From positions 1,741,205-1,805,204 of the forward strand of contig CP054178.1 in assembly GCA_015709595.1 (NCBI GenBank): DNA of 64,000 nt, in the 5' to 3' direction. The first letter of the stretch is position 1, and every line of letters starts with the position of its first letter. The position numbers and the translations under genes are program-made. The notes under the pieces are model-generated. The model was not told the origin of the DNA. It worked only from the letters and a program-made list of their open reading frames with translations, and did no database searches. This DNA comes from Phycisphaeraceae bacterium. GTDB taxonomy: Bacteria > Planctomycetota > Phycisphaerae > Phycisphaerales > SM1A02. Shown piece by piece: positions 52,922 to 60,385 of this stretch.

Positions 52922-52994
52922 CACCCCCTAGGGGAGTCGAACCCCTGTTACCAGGATGAGAACCTGGTGTCCTGGGCCACTAGACGAAGGGGGC
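52922..52994 (-). tRNA. tRNA-Glu (CTC)
   Basis: A 73-nt cloverleaf with acceptor stem GCCCCCT/AGGGGGT, D arm TCGTCTAGTGG, anticodon stem CCAGG/CCTGG with loop TTCTCAT (anticodon CTC), and T arm with loop TTCGACT. The CCA end is not encoded. Confidence 0.95.
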
Positions 52995-53095
52995 GAAGGC
53001 CGTCGCGGGACGGTCATAACCCTATCACCCCCGCGGGTCGGGTCAATCGCTGGCCGAATGGGACGTTGTTCGCAAGGTGCGACGAGGCCGTCCGC

Positions 53096-54379
53096 TCATC
53101 GCGTCAGCGTCGGCACGCCGCCCGCTCGGCGCATCGCGGCGCCGCCGGTGGGCGGTGCGGCCAGATCGCCCGCGTGCAGGCAGATGAGCGTCAGGTCATC
53201 CACCTGGTGCAGCGAGCCCGGCTGCGCGTTCACCCGCTCGGCCATGGCGCTCACCATGCCTGTCGGTGTGTCGTGTTCGATCAGCCGGGCGAACTCGTCG
53301 AGAAACCGCTTGGTGGGAAGCCGACGTTCGCTGCTCTCCGCCTGCTCGTCCGGGAAGGCCACTTCGAAGCCGTCGGAATAGATCAGCAATCGGTCATCCC
53401 GATGGAGCTCGAGTTCGATTTCGGGAAACGCCTCGTCCTCGAAGACGCCCAGAAGGCCGCCGGGCGTGGCGAGTTCGCGCATCGGCTGGCCCGCTCGAAG
53501 CAGCAGGGGGGCGGGGTGACCGGCTCCGGCCAGGCGCACCGTGCGCGAGCGGCAGTCGATGAGCGCGTACACCGCGGTGGCGAAGCGCGTGTTGTCGCCC
53601 TTGCGCCGGATCATGTCCTGGTTCAACCGCGCCAGCGCCTCGCCGGGAGGCACCAGCCGGTAGCGATTGCCCGTGACTTCCTTCGTGGTCAGGGCGCGGG
53701 CGATGACCATGGTGAGCAGCGCGGCGGGTACGCCGTGACCCACCGCGTCGGCCAGGAACACGCCGATGTGATCCTCGTCCAGCCGGATTACGTCGTAGAT
53801 GTCGCCCGACACGTAGTTGGCCGGCCGCCACATCACCCCCAGCGACACGCCATGCACCGTAGGCAGCGAACGCGGCAGCAGCTCCTGCTGCACCATCGCG
53901 GCCAGCTGCATCTCATCGTGCATGCGGTTGATCTCGCCCTTCAACCCCCCCTGAAAGCGCTGGGCGATCGCCAGTTCGCTTCGAAGCCGATGGACGACGC
54001 CCTGTCGCTCGAGCACTGCTTCGAGCCGTCGCGCGGCCTCTTCCGGCGTTACGCTGGAGAGGTCGCGCCAGGCGGCGCCCGCGGGTGAGACGTTGACCGC
54101 GTCGCCCGTGTTCTCCGCCCAGGTGAACCAGGGCGTTTCGGCTTCGTCGAGCACGTCGATCACGTCTCGCCAGGAAGAGGCGTCCGAGGCGGCGCATCGG
54201 TACAGCACGATCAGCGTGTGGCGCGCCGCGTCATCCGGTCCGAAGCCGTCCACCGGGGCCACGGCGATCCTGTCCTTCCAGCGCGGACCCAGCGAGGCGC
54301 CCAGCGTCGCCGCCGCCTCGCCGGCGCGATCGGCGTCCGAGCGTGAACACAACAGCAGCATGGACGATCCGGCGATCAT
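53096..54379 (-). CDS. SpoIIE/RsbU-type PP2C serine phosphatase
   Basis: A 427-residue protein. The N-terminal 140 residues are a receiver- or sensor-like domain of unknown kind (LLLCSRSDADRAGEAA start). A coiled-coil linker follows (MHDEMQLAAMVQQELLPRSLP), then the phosphatase domain: RPANYVSGDIYDVIRLDEDHIGVFLADAVGHGVPAALL with the metal-binding Asp residues, and LLIYSDGFEVAF. Such enzymes remove phosphate from anti-anti-sigma factors in partner-switching pathways. No partner genes are next to it. Confidence 0.93.
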   Translation of the reverse strand: MIAGSSMLLLCSRSDADRAGEAAATLGASLGPRWKDRIAVAPVDGFGPDDAARHTLIVLYRCAASDASSWRDVIDVLDEAETPWFTWAENTGDAVNVSPAGAAWRDLSSVTPEEAARRLEAVLERQGVVHRLRSELAIAQRFQGGLKGEINRMHDEMQLAAMVQQELLPRSLPTVHGVSLGVMWRPANYVSGDIYDVIRLDEDHIGVFLADAVGHGVPAALLTMVIARALTTKEVTGNRYRLVPPGEALARLNQDMIRRKGDNTRFATAVYALIDCRSRTVRLAGAGHPAPLLLRAGQPMRELATPGGLLGVFEDEAFPEIELELHRDDRLLIYSDGFEVAFPDEQAESSERRLPTKRFLDEFARLIEHDTPTGMVSAMAERVNAQPGSLHQVDDLTLICLHAGDLAAPPTGGAAMRRAGGVPTLTR

Positions 54380-54466
54380 GGGCGGTTCGGCACGAAGCGC
54401 GGGGACAAACGGAACGCGCGGGGGTTATCGGTCGCCCAGGCGGCGACTCTCTCCACCGGCATCGGT

Positions 54467-54982
54467 TCAATGCGCCAGACGCTTGAGCCGGGCCACGTCC
54501 ATCGACAGACGATCGTTCATCTTCAGCCCCAGCCGCCTGATCGATCCGGCCTGCAGCTCGATGGCGAAGAGCGCGCGGCGCTGGGCCGGATAGCGGGCCA
54601 GCCGGTTCTCGTAGGCCATTTCCGTCTCGTTGGGACCGCGGGGCGGCTCGGCCTTCATCTCGTGAAGCCCCACGATCACGCCCACCTCGTCCACGAAGAT
54701 CACGTCGATGTCCACCAGGCAGTTCTTCATCCAGAACGACGGAATCCGCGGCGCCTTGAAGACGAACAGCATGCCCCCCTTCGGGTCGATCGACTCCCGC
54801 CCCATCAACCCGCGCTCGATGGCCGCGTCGGTGGCCGCCACCTCCAGCGTGAAGGTTTCACCCGCCAGCGTCACCTGCACGGTCGAGGGCTTCTCATCCG
54901 GCCTGGAGAGAAACTGGTCCATCACGAGCCATGTGAGGGCGGCGACGACCAGGATGATCGCGACATACCGGAGAGCAGCCAT
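54467..54982 (-). CDS. DUF192 membrane-anchored protein
   Basis: A 171-residue protein with an N-terminal hydrophobic anchor (VAIILVVAALTWLVMDQFL) and the DUF192 domain: TDAAIERGLMGRESIDPKGGMLFVF (conserved RGLM), PSFWMKNCLVDIDVIFV with the WMKNTL-like motif, and ALFAIELQAGSIRRLGLKMND. The domain's function is unknown. It overlaps the end of gluQ by 61 bp in another frame, so it is translationally coupled. Confidence 0.92.
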   Translation of the reverse strand: MAALRYVAIILVVAALTWLVMDQFLSRPDEKPSTVQVTLAGETFTLEVAATDAAIERGLMGRESIDPKGGMLFVFKAPRIPSFWMKNCLVDIDVIFVDEVGVIVGLHEMKAEPPRGPNETEMAYENRLARYPAQRRALFAIELQAGSIRRLGLKMNDRLSMDVARLKRLAH

Positions 54983-56040
54983 GCGTGATCGGCTCCCGTA
55001 AAAGTGACGGGCGAACGGGACAGTCGGGCGGGATCGAACGCCCGTGCGAAGTCCAACGCGGACATGGTATCGACCACGCCGTCGCGACAGGTGGGCGCCT
55101 CGCGGCGTACGGATGCGCCGCCCACGCCCGACCAGCGGGCCAGCAGCGCGATGATCCGCTCAGGCGGCACGCCCTGCTCGCGATAGAAGGCCACCCGCGT
55201 ATCCCCGTGCCGCTTGGCCAGGCGGCGGCCGTCCCGGCCCACTACCAGCGGCAGGTGCCACCAGCGAGGCGCGGGCAGCCCCAGTGCTTCGTACAGCAAC
55301 TGCTGGCGGGCCGCGCTGGGCAGCAGATCGTCGCCGCGGATGACATCGGTCACGCCCTGCCGCGCGTCATCCACGACCACCGCCAACTGGTACGCGGGGG
55401 TCGCCCGCTTGGTCCAGATGACGAAGTCGCCCACTTGCCGCGACGGGTGATGAACGGAGTCACCCGCGAACTCGTCATGCACCGTCACGGGCCCGTCGGG
55501 TACGGCGAAGCGGTAGTTGGTGTCGAGCCGATCGACGCGCCAGCGGGCCGAGTCCTCGTGCGGCGGGCGCAGGTTCCGGGGGTAGGGCTGTTCGTGATCC
55601 CCCGCGTGCGGGGCGGAGCCGGCCTGCTCGATGTCGGTGCGCGAGAGGTCGCAGGAGAACGTATGGCCGCCAGTGGCCAGCCGTTCGAGTGCGGCGCGGT
55701 AGGGCGACAGGTCCGCCGACTGCACCAGCACCTCGCCGTCCCAGTCCAGCCCGAGCCATGCCAGGTCGCGGATCGCGCCCGCGGCGGCATCGGGCTTGAT
55801 GCGGGGACCGTCGAGGTCTTCGATGCGCAGGATGACCCGCCAGCCGTTCCGCCTCGCCATCGCCCACGTGATGAGAAACGTCCGTGCGTTGCCCAGGTGG
55901 AGTGCGCCGGTGGGAGAGGGGGCCAGCCGGGTGATGCGCAACTCCGGCGCGCCGGGAACCGGCGTCTCCGTGTGCGGGCCGGGCAGCTTTTCGACTGCTT
56001 CGCCGATGGAGTCGGGATTGGGTGTGACAGGGGGGCGCAT
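54922..56040 (-). CDS. gluQ: Glutamyl-Q tRNA(Asp) synthetase
   Basis: Adds glutamate to the queuosine of tRNA-Asp; a shortened glutamyl-tRNA synthetase without the anticodon-binding part. The 372-residue protein has RLAPSPTGALHLGNARTFL with the HLGN form of HIGH, IRIEDLDGPRIKP-like RIEDLDGPR, a zinc-site region, RGDDLLPSAARQQLLYEAL, and RLAKRHGDTRV with the KRHGD form of KMSKS. MRPPVTPNPDSI is a non-conserved start. It overlaps the DUF192 gene by 61 bp; its last 15 residues are poorly conserved. Confidence 0.92.
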   Translation of the reverse strand: MRPPVTPNPDSIGEAVEKLPGPHTETPVPGAPELRITRLAPSPTGALHLGNARTFLITWAMARRNGWRVILRIEDLDGPRIKPDAAAGAIRDLAWLGLDWDGEVLVQSADLSPYRAALERLATGGHTFSCDLSRTDIEQAGSAPHAGDHEQPYPRNLRPPHEDSARWRVDRLDTNYRFAVPDGPVTVHDEFAGDSVHHPSRQVGDFVIWTKRATPAYQLAVVVDDARQGVTDVIRGDDLLPSAARQQLLYEALGLPAPRWWHLPLVVGRDGRRLAKRHGDTRVAFYREQGVPPERIIALLARWSGVGGASVRREAPTCRDGVVDTMSALDFARAFDPARLSRSPVTFTGADHAWLLSGMSRSSWSSPPSHGS

Positions 56041-56265
56041 CTCGGGTACAGTGTCATCGGTCAAACGGTCGGCGGCCGCGCAGGCGTGGTGTTGGGGGAC
56101 GCGGGTGGTGTGAGGGTTGGGGCGGCGTGCCGGAGATGGCCCGGGATGGGGGATGACGGGGGCGGCGTGGGGGATGCATGGCGCGGCGCTGCGGGAAACG
56201 GTCCGCCGCCCGCCGGTTCGCTTGCTGATTCTTCCGTTCGTGGGTGCCCAATGGAGTCGGACGCC

Positions 56266-56613
56266 ATGGACAAACTCGCCGAGGCCGACATCGAAGCCCG
56301 TCTGGCCGCGCTCCCCGAATGGACGCAGCAGGGGGAGAACATCCAGCGGACGTACAAGTTCGCGGACTTCGCGGAGGCGATGGCCTTCGTCAACCGCATC
56401 GCCGAGCACGCCGAGCGTGTCAAGCACCACCCGGACATCCTGATCCGCTGGAACAAGGTGATGCTGACGCTCTCGACCCACGACGCGGGCGGACTGACGG
56501 CGATGGACTTCGACTTCGCCGACGCGGCGGACGGCCTGGCTTCGCCGGTGGAGGCGGGGAGCGGGGCAAGTGGAGGGAGTGGGGGGGGTGGAGGGCGGAA
56601 GGGGAAGAAGTAG
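56266..56613 (+). CDS. phhB: Pterin-4a-carbinolamine dehydratase
   Basis: Recycles the pterin cofactor of aromatic amino acid hydroxylases. The 115-residue protein has the family core: LPEWTQQGENIQRTYKF, the EHAERVKHHPDI motif with catalytic His residues, and LSTHDAGGLTAMDFDFA. A Gly/Ser-rich tail of about 20 residues ends in GGRKGKK. The start at 56266 has GGAG upstream; 56251 is an alternative. No hydroxylase gene is nearby. Its 3' end is partly duplicated at 56906. Confidence 0.92.
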   Translation: MDKLAEADIEARLAALPEWTQQGENIQRTYKFADFAEAMAFVNRIAEHAERVKHHPDILIRWNKVMLTLSTHDAGGLTAMDFDFADAADGLASPVEAGSGASGGSGGGGGRKGKK

Positions 56614-56774
56614 GGCGGGCGGCATCGCGCGAATCATCGAAAGCGATACCCGCGAGAGCGGTTTCCGACGTGTCGGGTCACTACCTCGCGTCGGGGGCGG
56701 TTCGCCGTTGGTTACCATGACGCCCGAGTTTCGATGCGTTCGGATTTCGATGTAATCGAGTTTCGATGTGTTGC

Positions 56775-56872
56775 TCGGCCCCAACGGGGCCCGACCACGG
56801 GTTGCGCTTCGCCCGGCTGTGACCGGGCGGCGCTCCACCCGTTGCGACAGTCCTTGGCCCCGCTGGGGCCGA
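56775..56872. repeat. Small element with 17-bp terminal inverted repeats (MITE/REP-like)
   Basis: TCGGCCCCAACGGGGCC (56775-56791) and GGCCCCGCTGGGGCCGA (56856-56872) are inverted copies with one mismatch; each also folds on itself. Inside is GCCCGGCTGTGACCGGGC and an ACGGGTTGCG / CACCCGTTGCG pair. TTTCGATG is repeated several times just before it. It lies in the 492-base gap between phhB and cassette 2. Confidence 0.7.
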
Positions 56873-56905
56873 GGACTGAGTCGTCGAAATGTGCTCAGGA
56901 CCGCG

Positions 56906-57019
56906 ATAGATTTCGACTTCGCCGACGCGTCGGACGGCCTGGCGTCGCCGGTGGAGGCGGGAGGCGAGAAGGCCGTGGCGGGAAACGTCGATCCGAGTCG
57001 CCCTGAGCGAGCGCTGTAG
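56906..57019 (+). pseudogene. Duplicated 3' fragment of the pterin dehydratase gene
   Basis: Bases 56906-56962 repeat 56503-56559 of phhB with five mismatches in 57 positions and encode IDFDFADASDGLASPVEAG. The frame continues to a stop at 57019. The upstream part of the gene is missing, so it is a fragment. It lies between the inverted-repeat element and the terminator before cassette 2. Confidence 0.8.
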
Positions 57020-57047
57020 GCCCCTTCGTAGAGGGGCCGCATTTTTT
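57019..57047 (+). terminator. Intrinsic terminator before cassette 2
   Basis: GGCCCCT (57019-57025) and AGGGGCC (57032-57038) form a seven-base stem with a six-base loop, followed by GCATTTTTT. Long T runs continue to 57068. It would insulate cassette 2 from upstream transcription. Confidence 0.7.
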
Positions 57048-57071
57048 CACTTTTTGGTGTTTTTTTTTGGC

Positions 57072-57099
57072 TTGACAGCGCCCCCACACGCGGTATCGT
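57072..57099 (+). promoter_or_regulatory. Sigma-70-like promoter of cassette 2
   Basis: A perfect TTGACA (57072-57077), 16-base spacer and TATCGT (57094-57099). The ATG of the first gene is at 57106, six bases after the -10, so the transcript should have almost no leader. Confidence 0.55.
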
Positions 57100-57105
57100 C
57101 AAGTT

Positions 57106-58131
57106 ATGGGGCTGTGGCGGCGTCCAATTCGATTGCTGGAATGCCTTTCAGTGACTTTGTACACGATCGCGTGTGCTGGGACTCATCTCGCCGACTCGCC
57201 ATCGGCGCAGCCGTCCCTGACAACTCAAGCAACTCAGGTACTCGAGTTCCGTGGGTACCGAGTACTCGTGTCTACGACGAATCTCAAGGAACTGGACCAA
57301 CTCCAGTACGAAACACTCGCCCGACAGGACGCCACAGACCGGCCGAAAGGGTATTTTTTCGACGGTTTGCTCTGGGGCACCGGCACAGCGGACACGAGTA
57401 CGTACGCTGGGCAGTTTGTCGATGCGGTAAACGTGCAGCAGGTCTCCTCGTTCAGGTTCTTTGATCGAATCGAGAGAGATCGAGCGATGGAGTTCCCTCA
57501 TCGGGCCGCCGTGTTTGGGAAGTCAGTGGGTTTCGCGTGGCGGGGCGACCCGCTGCGCGGCGTGATCGTGCAGTCAACGAACGGGGACGTTGATGTGGGT
57601 TTCAGGGCCGGCATTGACCTGTTCGATCAACTGTACGGCTACTCCACCGATCCACTGGAGTTCTTCGCCCGGCGGTTCGCATTGCCCGATGTGCGTGTCG
57701 AGCAGGCGACGAAGGGGGAGCATGAGCAGAAAGAGAATAGACAGTTGCTGGCGCTGCGTGCTGACGGCGCTTGGCGCGCGTCTCTCACCGTGAAGATCGG
57801 GGAGAGCGGTGAGGTTCAATCGTGGATGCTGCACGAGAGAATGAGTGATTCACTTGTTCTCACGTGGAGTATCGATCTCCGACGTGTCTCGGAGCATACG
57901 CGAGCTCTGCCAATCGCCCCGTCCATGATCCGCAATATCCACTCCGATGTGGCTGGAATGGATAGGACCGTCCTTCAGGATGTCACCGGGAAGCACTTGG
58001 GGCAGGACGGCGTGGTGAGCAATCCTGAGAGACAGTCTCTGGAATCGAGGCGGCGGTTCTACACGATCGCGGGGGCGATTGCCCTCTTCGCAGTGTTCAG
58101 CGTGGTAGCAGCAAAGGAGAAATCACGATGA
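57106..58131 (+). CDS. Exported protein with a C-terminal membrane anchor (cassette 2)
   Basis: A 341-residue protein. The N-terminus is a signal peptide with a possible lipid site (LYTIAC). The body mixes strands and helices (QVLEFRGYRVLVSTTNLKELDQL in pieces, GIDLFDQLYGYSTDPLEFF, WRASLTVKIGESGEVQSWML, LVLTWSIDLRRVSEHTRAL). A single membrane helix (IAGAIALFAVFSVVAA) followed by KEKSR closes it, like a C-terminal sorting or tail anchor. Its stop overlaps the next start (ATGA). Codon use is visibly less GC-rich than in the neighbours. No family recognised. Confidence 0.7.
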   Translation: MGLWRRPIRLLECLSVTLYTIACAGTHLADSPSAQPSLTTQATQVLEFRGYRVLVSTTNLKELDQLQYETLARQDATDRPKGYFFDGLLWGTGTADTSTYAGQFVDAVNVQQVSSFRFFDRIERDRAMEFPHRAAVFGKSVGFAWRGDPLRGVIVQSTNGDVDVGFRAGIDLFDQLYGYSTDPLEFFARRFALPDVRVEQATKGEHEQKENRQLLALRADGAWRASLTVKIGESGEVQSWMLHERMSDSLVLTWSIDLRRVSEHTRALPIAPSMIRNIHSDVAGMDRTVLQDVTGKHLGQDGVVSNPERQSLESRRRFYTIAGAIALFAVFSVVAAKEKSR

Positions 58132-58538
58132 ACTCCGGTCGATTCGTCAACGGTCTTGCGTGTCTGACCGTCCTCTTTCTTGTCATGGGCGGTCTGCAGG
58201 GACCACCTGGTGGTGGTGCGGATTTCTGCTATGTTCTCGAGTGGCAACAGGGAGCGTGCTTCGATACGCAACTGAACGGTCCAACCCTGAACTGCCAGTA
58301 CGGCTCCTACTACCAGTGGGTCGTCTTGCCGATGTCGCGACAGGCCTGCACCTCGGACTTTGCAGGACAGGGCTACAAGAACTGCATTCCACAGAGCGGG
58401 GAGCTGTTCTACCCCGTCAAGCGGCACTACATCTGCAGCAACGGATACGTTGTCGAGGCGGGTCAATCGGAATACACAGAGAATCCCTGCCGTCACGATG
58501 CGTACCCTGACCCCTTGCCTGATACTTGCAATCAATAG
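58128..58538 (+). CDS. Small exported cysteine-rich protein (cassette 2)
   Basis: A 136-residue protein with a signal peptide (LACLTVLFLVMGGLQ). The mature part of about 105 residues has eight cysteines, spaced 9 to 19 residues apart, with many Tyr, Gln and Asn. An even count suggests four disulfides. It sits between the anchored protein and the MauE-like gene, in the same operon. There is no clear sequence identity with the Cys-rich peptide at 9401, but size class, signal and gene context match. Confidence 0.72.
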   Translation: MNSGRFVNGLACLTVLFLVMGGLQGPPGGGADFCYVLEWQQGACFDTQLNGPTLNCQYGSYYQWVVLPMSRQACTSDFAGQGYKNCIPQSGELFYPVKRHYICSNGYVVEAGQSEYTENPCRHDAYPDPLPDTCNQ

Positions 58539-58552
58539 GCAGCGTGGATCCA

Positions 58553-60316
58553 ATGTTCATGCGGGTGGATCAAGTGCGAGTGGTGACCTCCTGGGTCAGC
58601 CACGTCGTAATCGGCGTGGTCATGATGGTCGCTGGGATCAGCAAGGTCGCGGATGCGAGTGGGCTCTCGCAGATCCTGCTATCGATGGGACTAGGCGGTC
58701 ATTGGGGCGGCTTGGTCGTGATCCTGCTTGTGGCTGTGGAACTCGCAATTGGTGCCGCGTGTCTCCTGGGGCGCTGGTCGCGATTTCTTACGTGGGCCAT
58801 CCTGTCCACGCTCGGAGCCCTGACGCTCGGAATGATCGTCGCCTATGTCTGGATTGACTCGAGTGCATGCGGTTGTTTCGGGGCGGCTAGGGGATGGTTC
58901 GGGGAGGCCACGTTCGAGGTCGCGTTGGCGCGGAATCTGGCGCTCATGGTCGTCGCACTGCTGCCAACGGTGGTGCATGGGCTAGTGCGCCAATCGGGCA
59001 CGCAAGGTAGCGTTCGAGGTTCGCCAACCGCATTGCTTACCTTGGCGTTCACGGGTGCCTGCTTTCAGGACCTTGCGGTTCAAGGCCAAACCACTTGGCA
59101 TGTGGCTCCTTGGCATATGCACTTGGAATCGCGGCTCGAGACCACCCTTCGCCCACTCCATGTCGATGAGATAGTGCGGCGGGTGGCACTGAGCGACGAT
59201 CAGGCGACTCTCCTCAAGGCACTGTACCAGGAGCATCGAACCAGAATGGCGGTTTTTCGGGCCGAACATGAGAAGTCGGTCGCCAAGGCGTTCGAAGGCG
59301 TGGATGTCGACCGTCTCGTTCGGACCAGCAATCGCGACCGAGAGGCGGCTCTTGCACCGCTCGCGGAATCCGAGCCGCTCTTGGCGCGGATTGCCGACGA
59401 TCAAGCGCAACTGGACGCTGACTTTCTGGAGTCGGCTCGGTCAGTTCTCAGGGAGGATCAAGCCGGGCACTGGAAGTCGTACCTGCGCTGGTTGAACCGA
59501 CAGCGATGGCTCCGCGCCGGGAGCGGCTACCCGGGGGATCATCTCGATCCCTTCGCCATCCTCGAAGGCATGGCGATCGATGAAGGCGACCTGATCGTGC
59601 CTTTCGACCAGTTTCAACAGCTTCTAACGCAATCGGAGGATGATCTTGACCGCGCTCTCGAACGTCGCGCAGTGTTCGCCATCAGACAGGCGCGTATGAC
59701 ATTTAGAACCGCACTGCGTCAGTCCAGAGCGGGGCGGCCCATCCACATCCTCAACGACGACGGAGATGTGATTGACGTCGCGTTCACTGATCCCGAGTTT
59801 GCGGCCATCATGCTCCGCGATGGCGCCGAATGGAATCGGTTGATTCGTGACGTGCATCAGATGCAGGAGTCCATTCGACAGCGGATCGCTCAGAGTCTAA
59901 GCGTGGAGCGTGCGACGGAGTTTCGGTCACGGGTCCGGGAGCTCGCGTCGGCCCATCAGCCCTTCCGCGCGGAGGGCTATATCGAGGAGCTTCTTCGACC
60001 CGAAGAATTGAGCGATGATCGCCGCGCTTTTCTTGAAGAACTCCTGACTGAGTGTCGTCGGCGTCACCGGGCATTCAACGATGAGCGGTACGAACTGCTG
60101 ATTCGGCAGGCCGAGATTCGCTTTGAGGCCGACGCCCCGAGATCCGCAGACCACCCGCGCTTGCTCGAGTCATACGAGATCGGCGATCGACTTCATCGGA
60201 TGACCCAGGAATGGGCGCAGGTGGATGACCAGTTCATGCTTCGCGCCTGGGGAATTTTTGATGCTGTCGAGCAATCGAGCATGACGCCTCCGCCCCTGTG
60301 GCGGAAGCGGAACTGA
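58553..60316 (+). CDS. MauE/DoxX-like membrane protein fused to a long helical domain (cassette 2)
   Basis: A 587-residue protein. Residues 1-150 have four membrane helices with VELAIGAACLLG in helix 2 and SACGCFGAARG between helices 3 and 4, the MauE/DoxX CGCFG motif. After another hydrophobic stretch (about 155-180), some 400 charged helical residues follow. Two parts of it look alike: ALSDDQATLLKALYQEHR near residue 208 and ELSDDRRAFLEELLTECR near 485, each followed by Arg/Phe/Glu-rich helix. The pattern recalls LTxxQ/Spy-like helices, without proof. The cassette 1 relative lacks this part. The ATG at 58559 is also possible. Confidence 0.75.
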   Translation: MFMRVDQVRVVTSWVSHVVIGVVMMVAGISKVADASGLSQILLSMGLGGHWGGLVVILLVAVELAIGAACLLGRWSRFLTWAILSTLGALTLGMIVAYVWIDSSACGCFGAARGWFGEATFEVALARNLALMVVALLPTVVHGLVRQSGTQGSVRGSPTALLTLAFTGACFQDLAVQGQTTWHVAPWHMHLESRLETTLRPLHVDEIVRRVALSDDQATLLKALYQEHRTRMAVFRAEHEKSVAKAFEGVDVDRLVRTSNRDREAALAPLAESEPLLARIADDQAQLDADFLESARSVLREDQAGHWKSYLRWLNRQRWLRAGSGYPGDHLDPFAILEGMAIDEGDLIVPFDQFQQLLTQSEDDLDRALERRAVFAIRQARMTFRTALRQSRAGRPIHILNDDGDVIDVAFTDPEFAAIMLRDGAEWNRLIRDVHQMQESIRQRIAQSLSVERATEFRSRVRELASAHQPFRAEGYIEELLRPEELSDDRRAFLEELLTECRRRHRAFNDERYELLIRQAEIRFEADAPRSADHPRLLESYEIGDRLHRMTQEWAQVDDQFMLRAWGIFDAVEQSSMTPPPLWRKRN

Positions 60317-60385
60317 TTTGAGTGTGCGCCCAGCGACAATCGGTCATCACGACCGTTGGGTGATCCGTGATTGGGTTCCGCCTTT

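Noticed and set aside
54985-56613. Single 542-codon plus-strand frame ending in the pterin dehydratase
   Set aside because: The first 420 codons are antisense to gluQ and not protein-like. Only the last part is the real gene.
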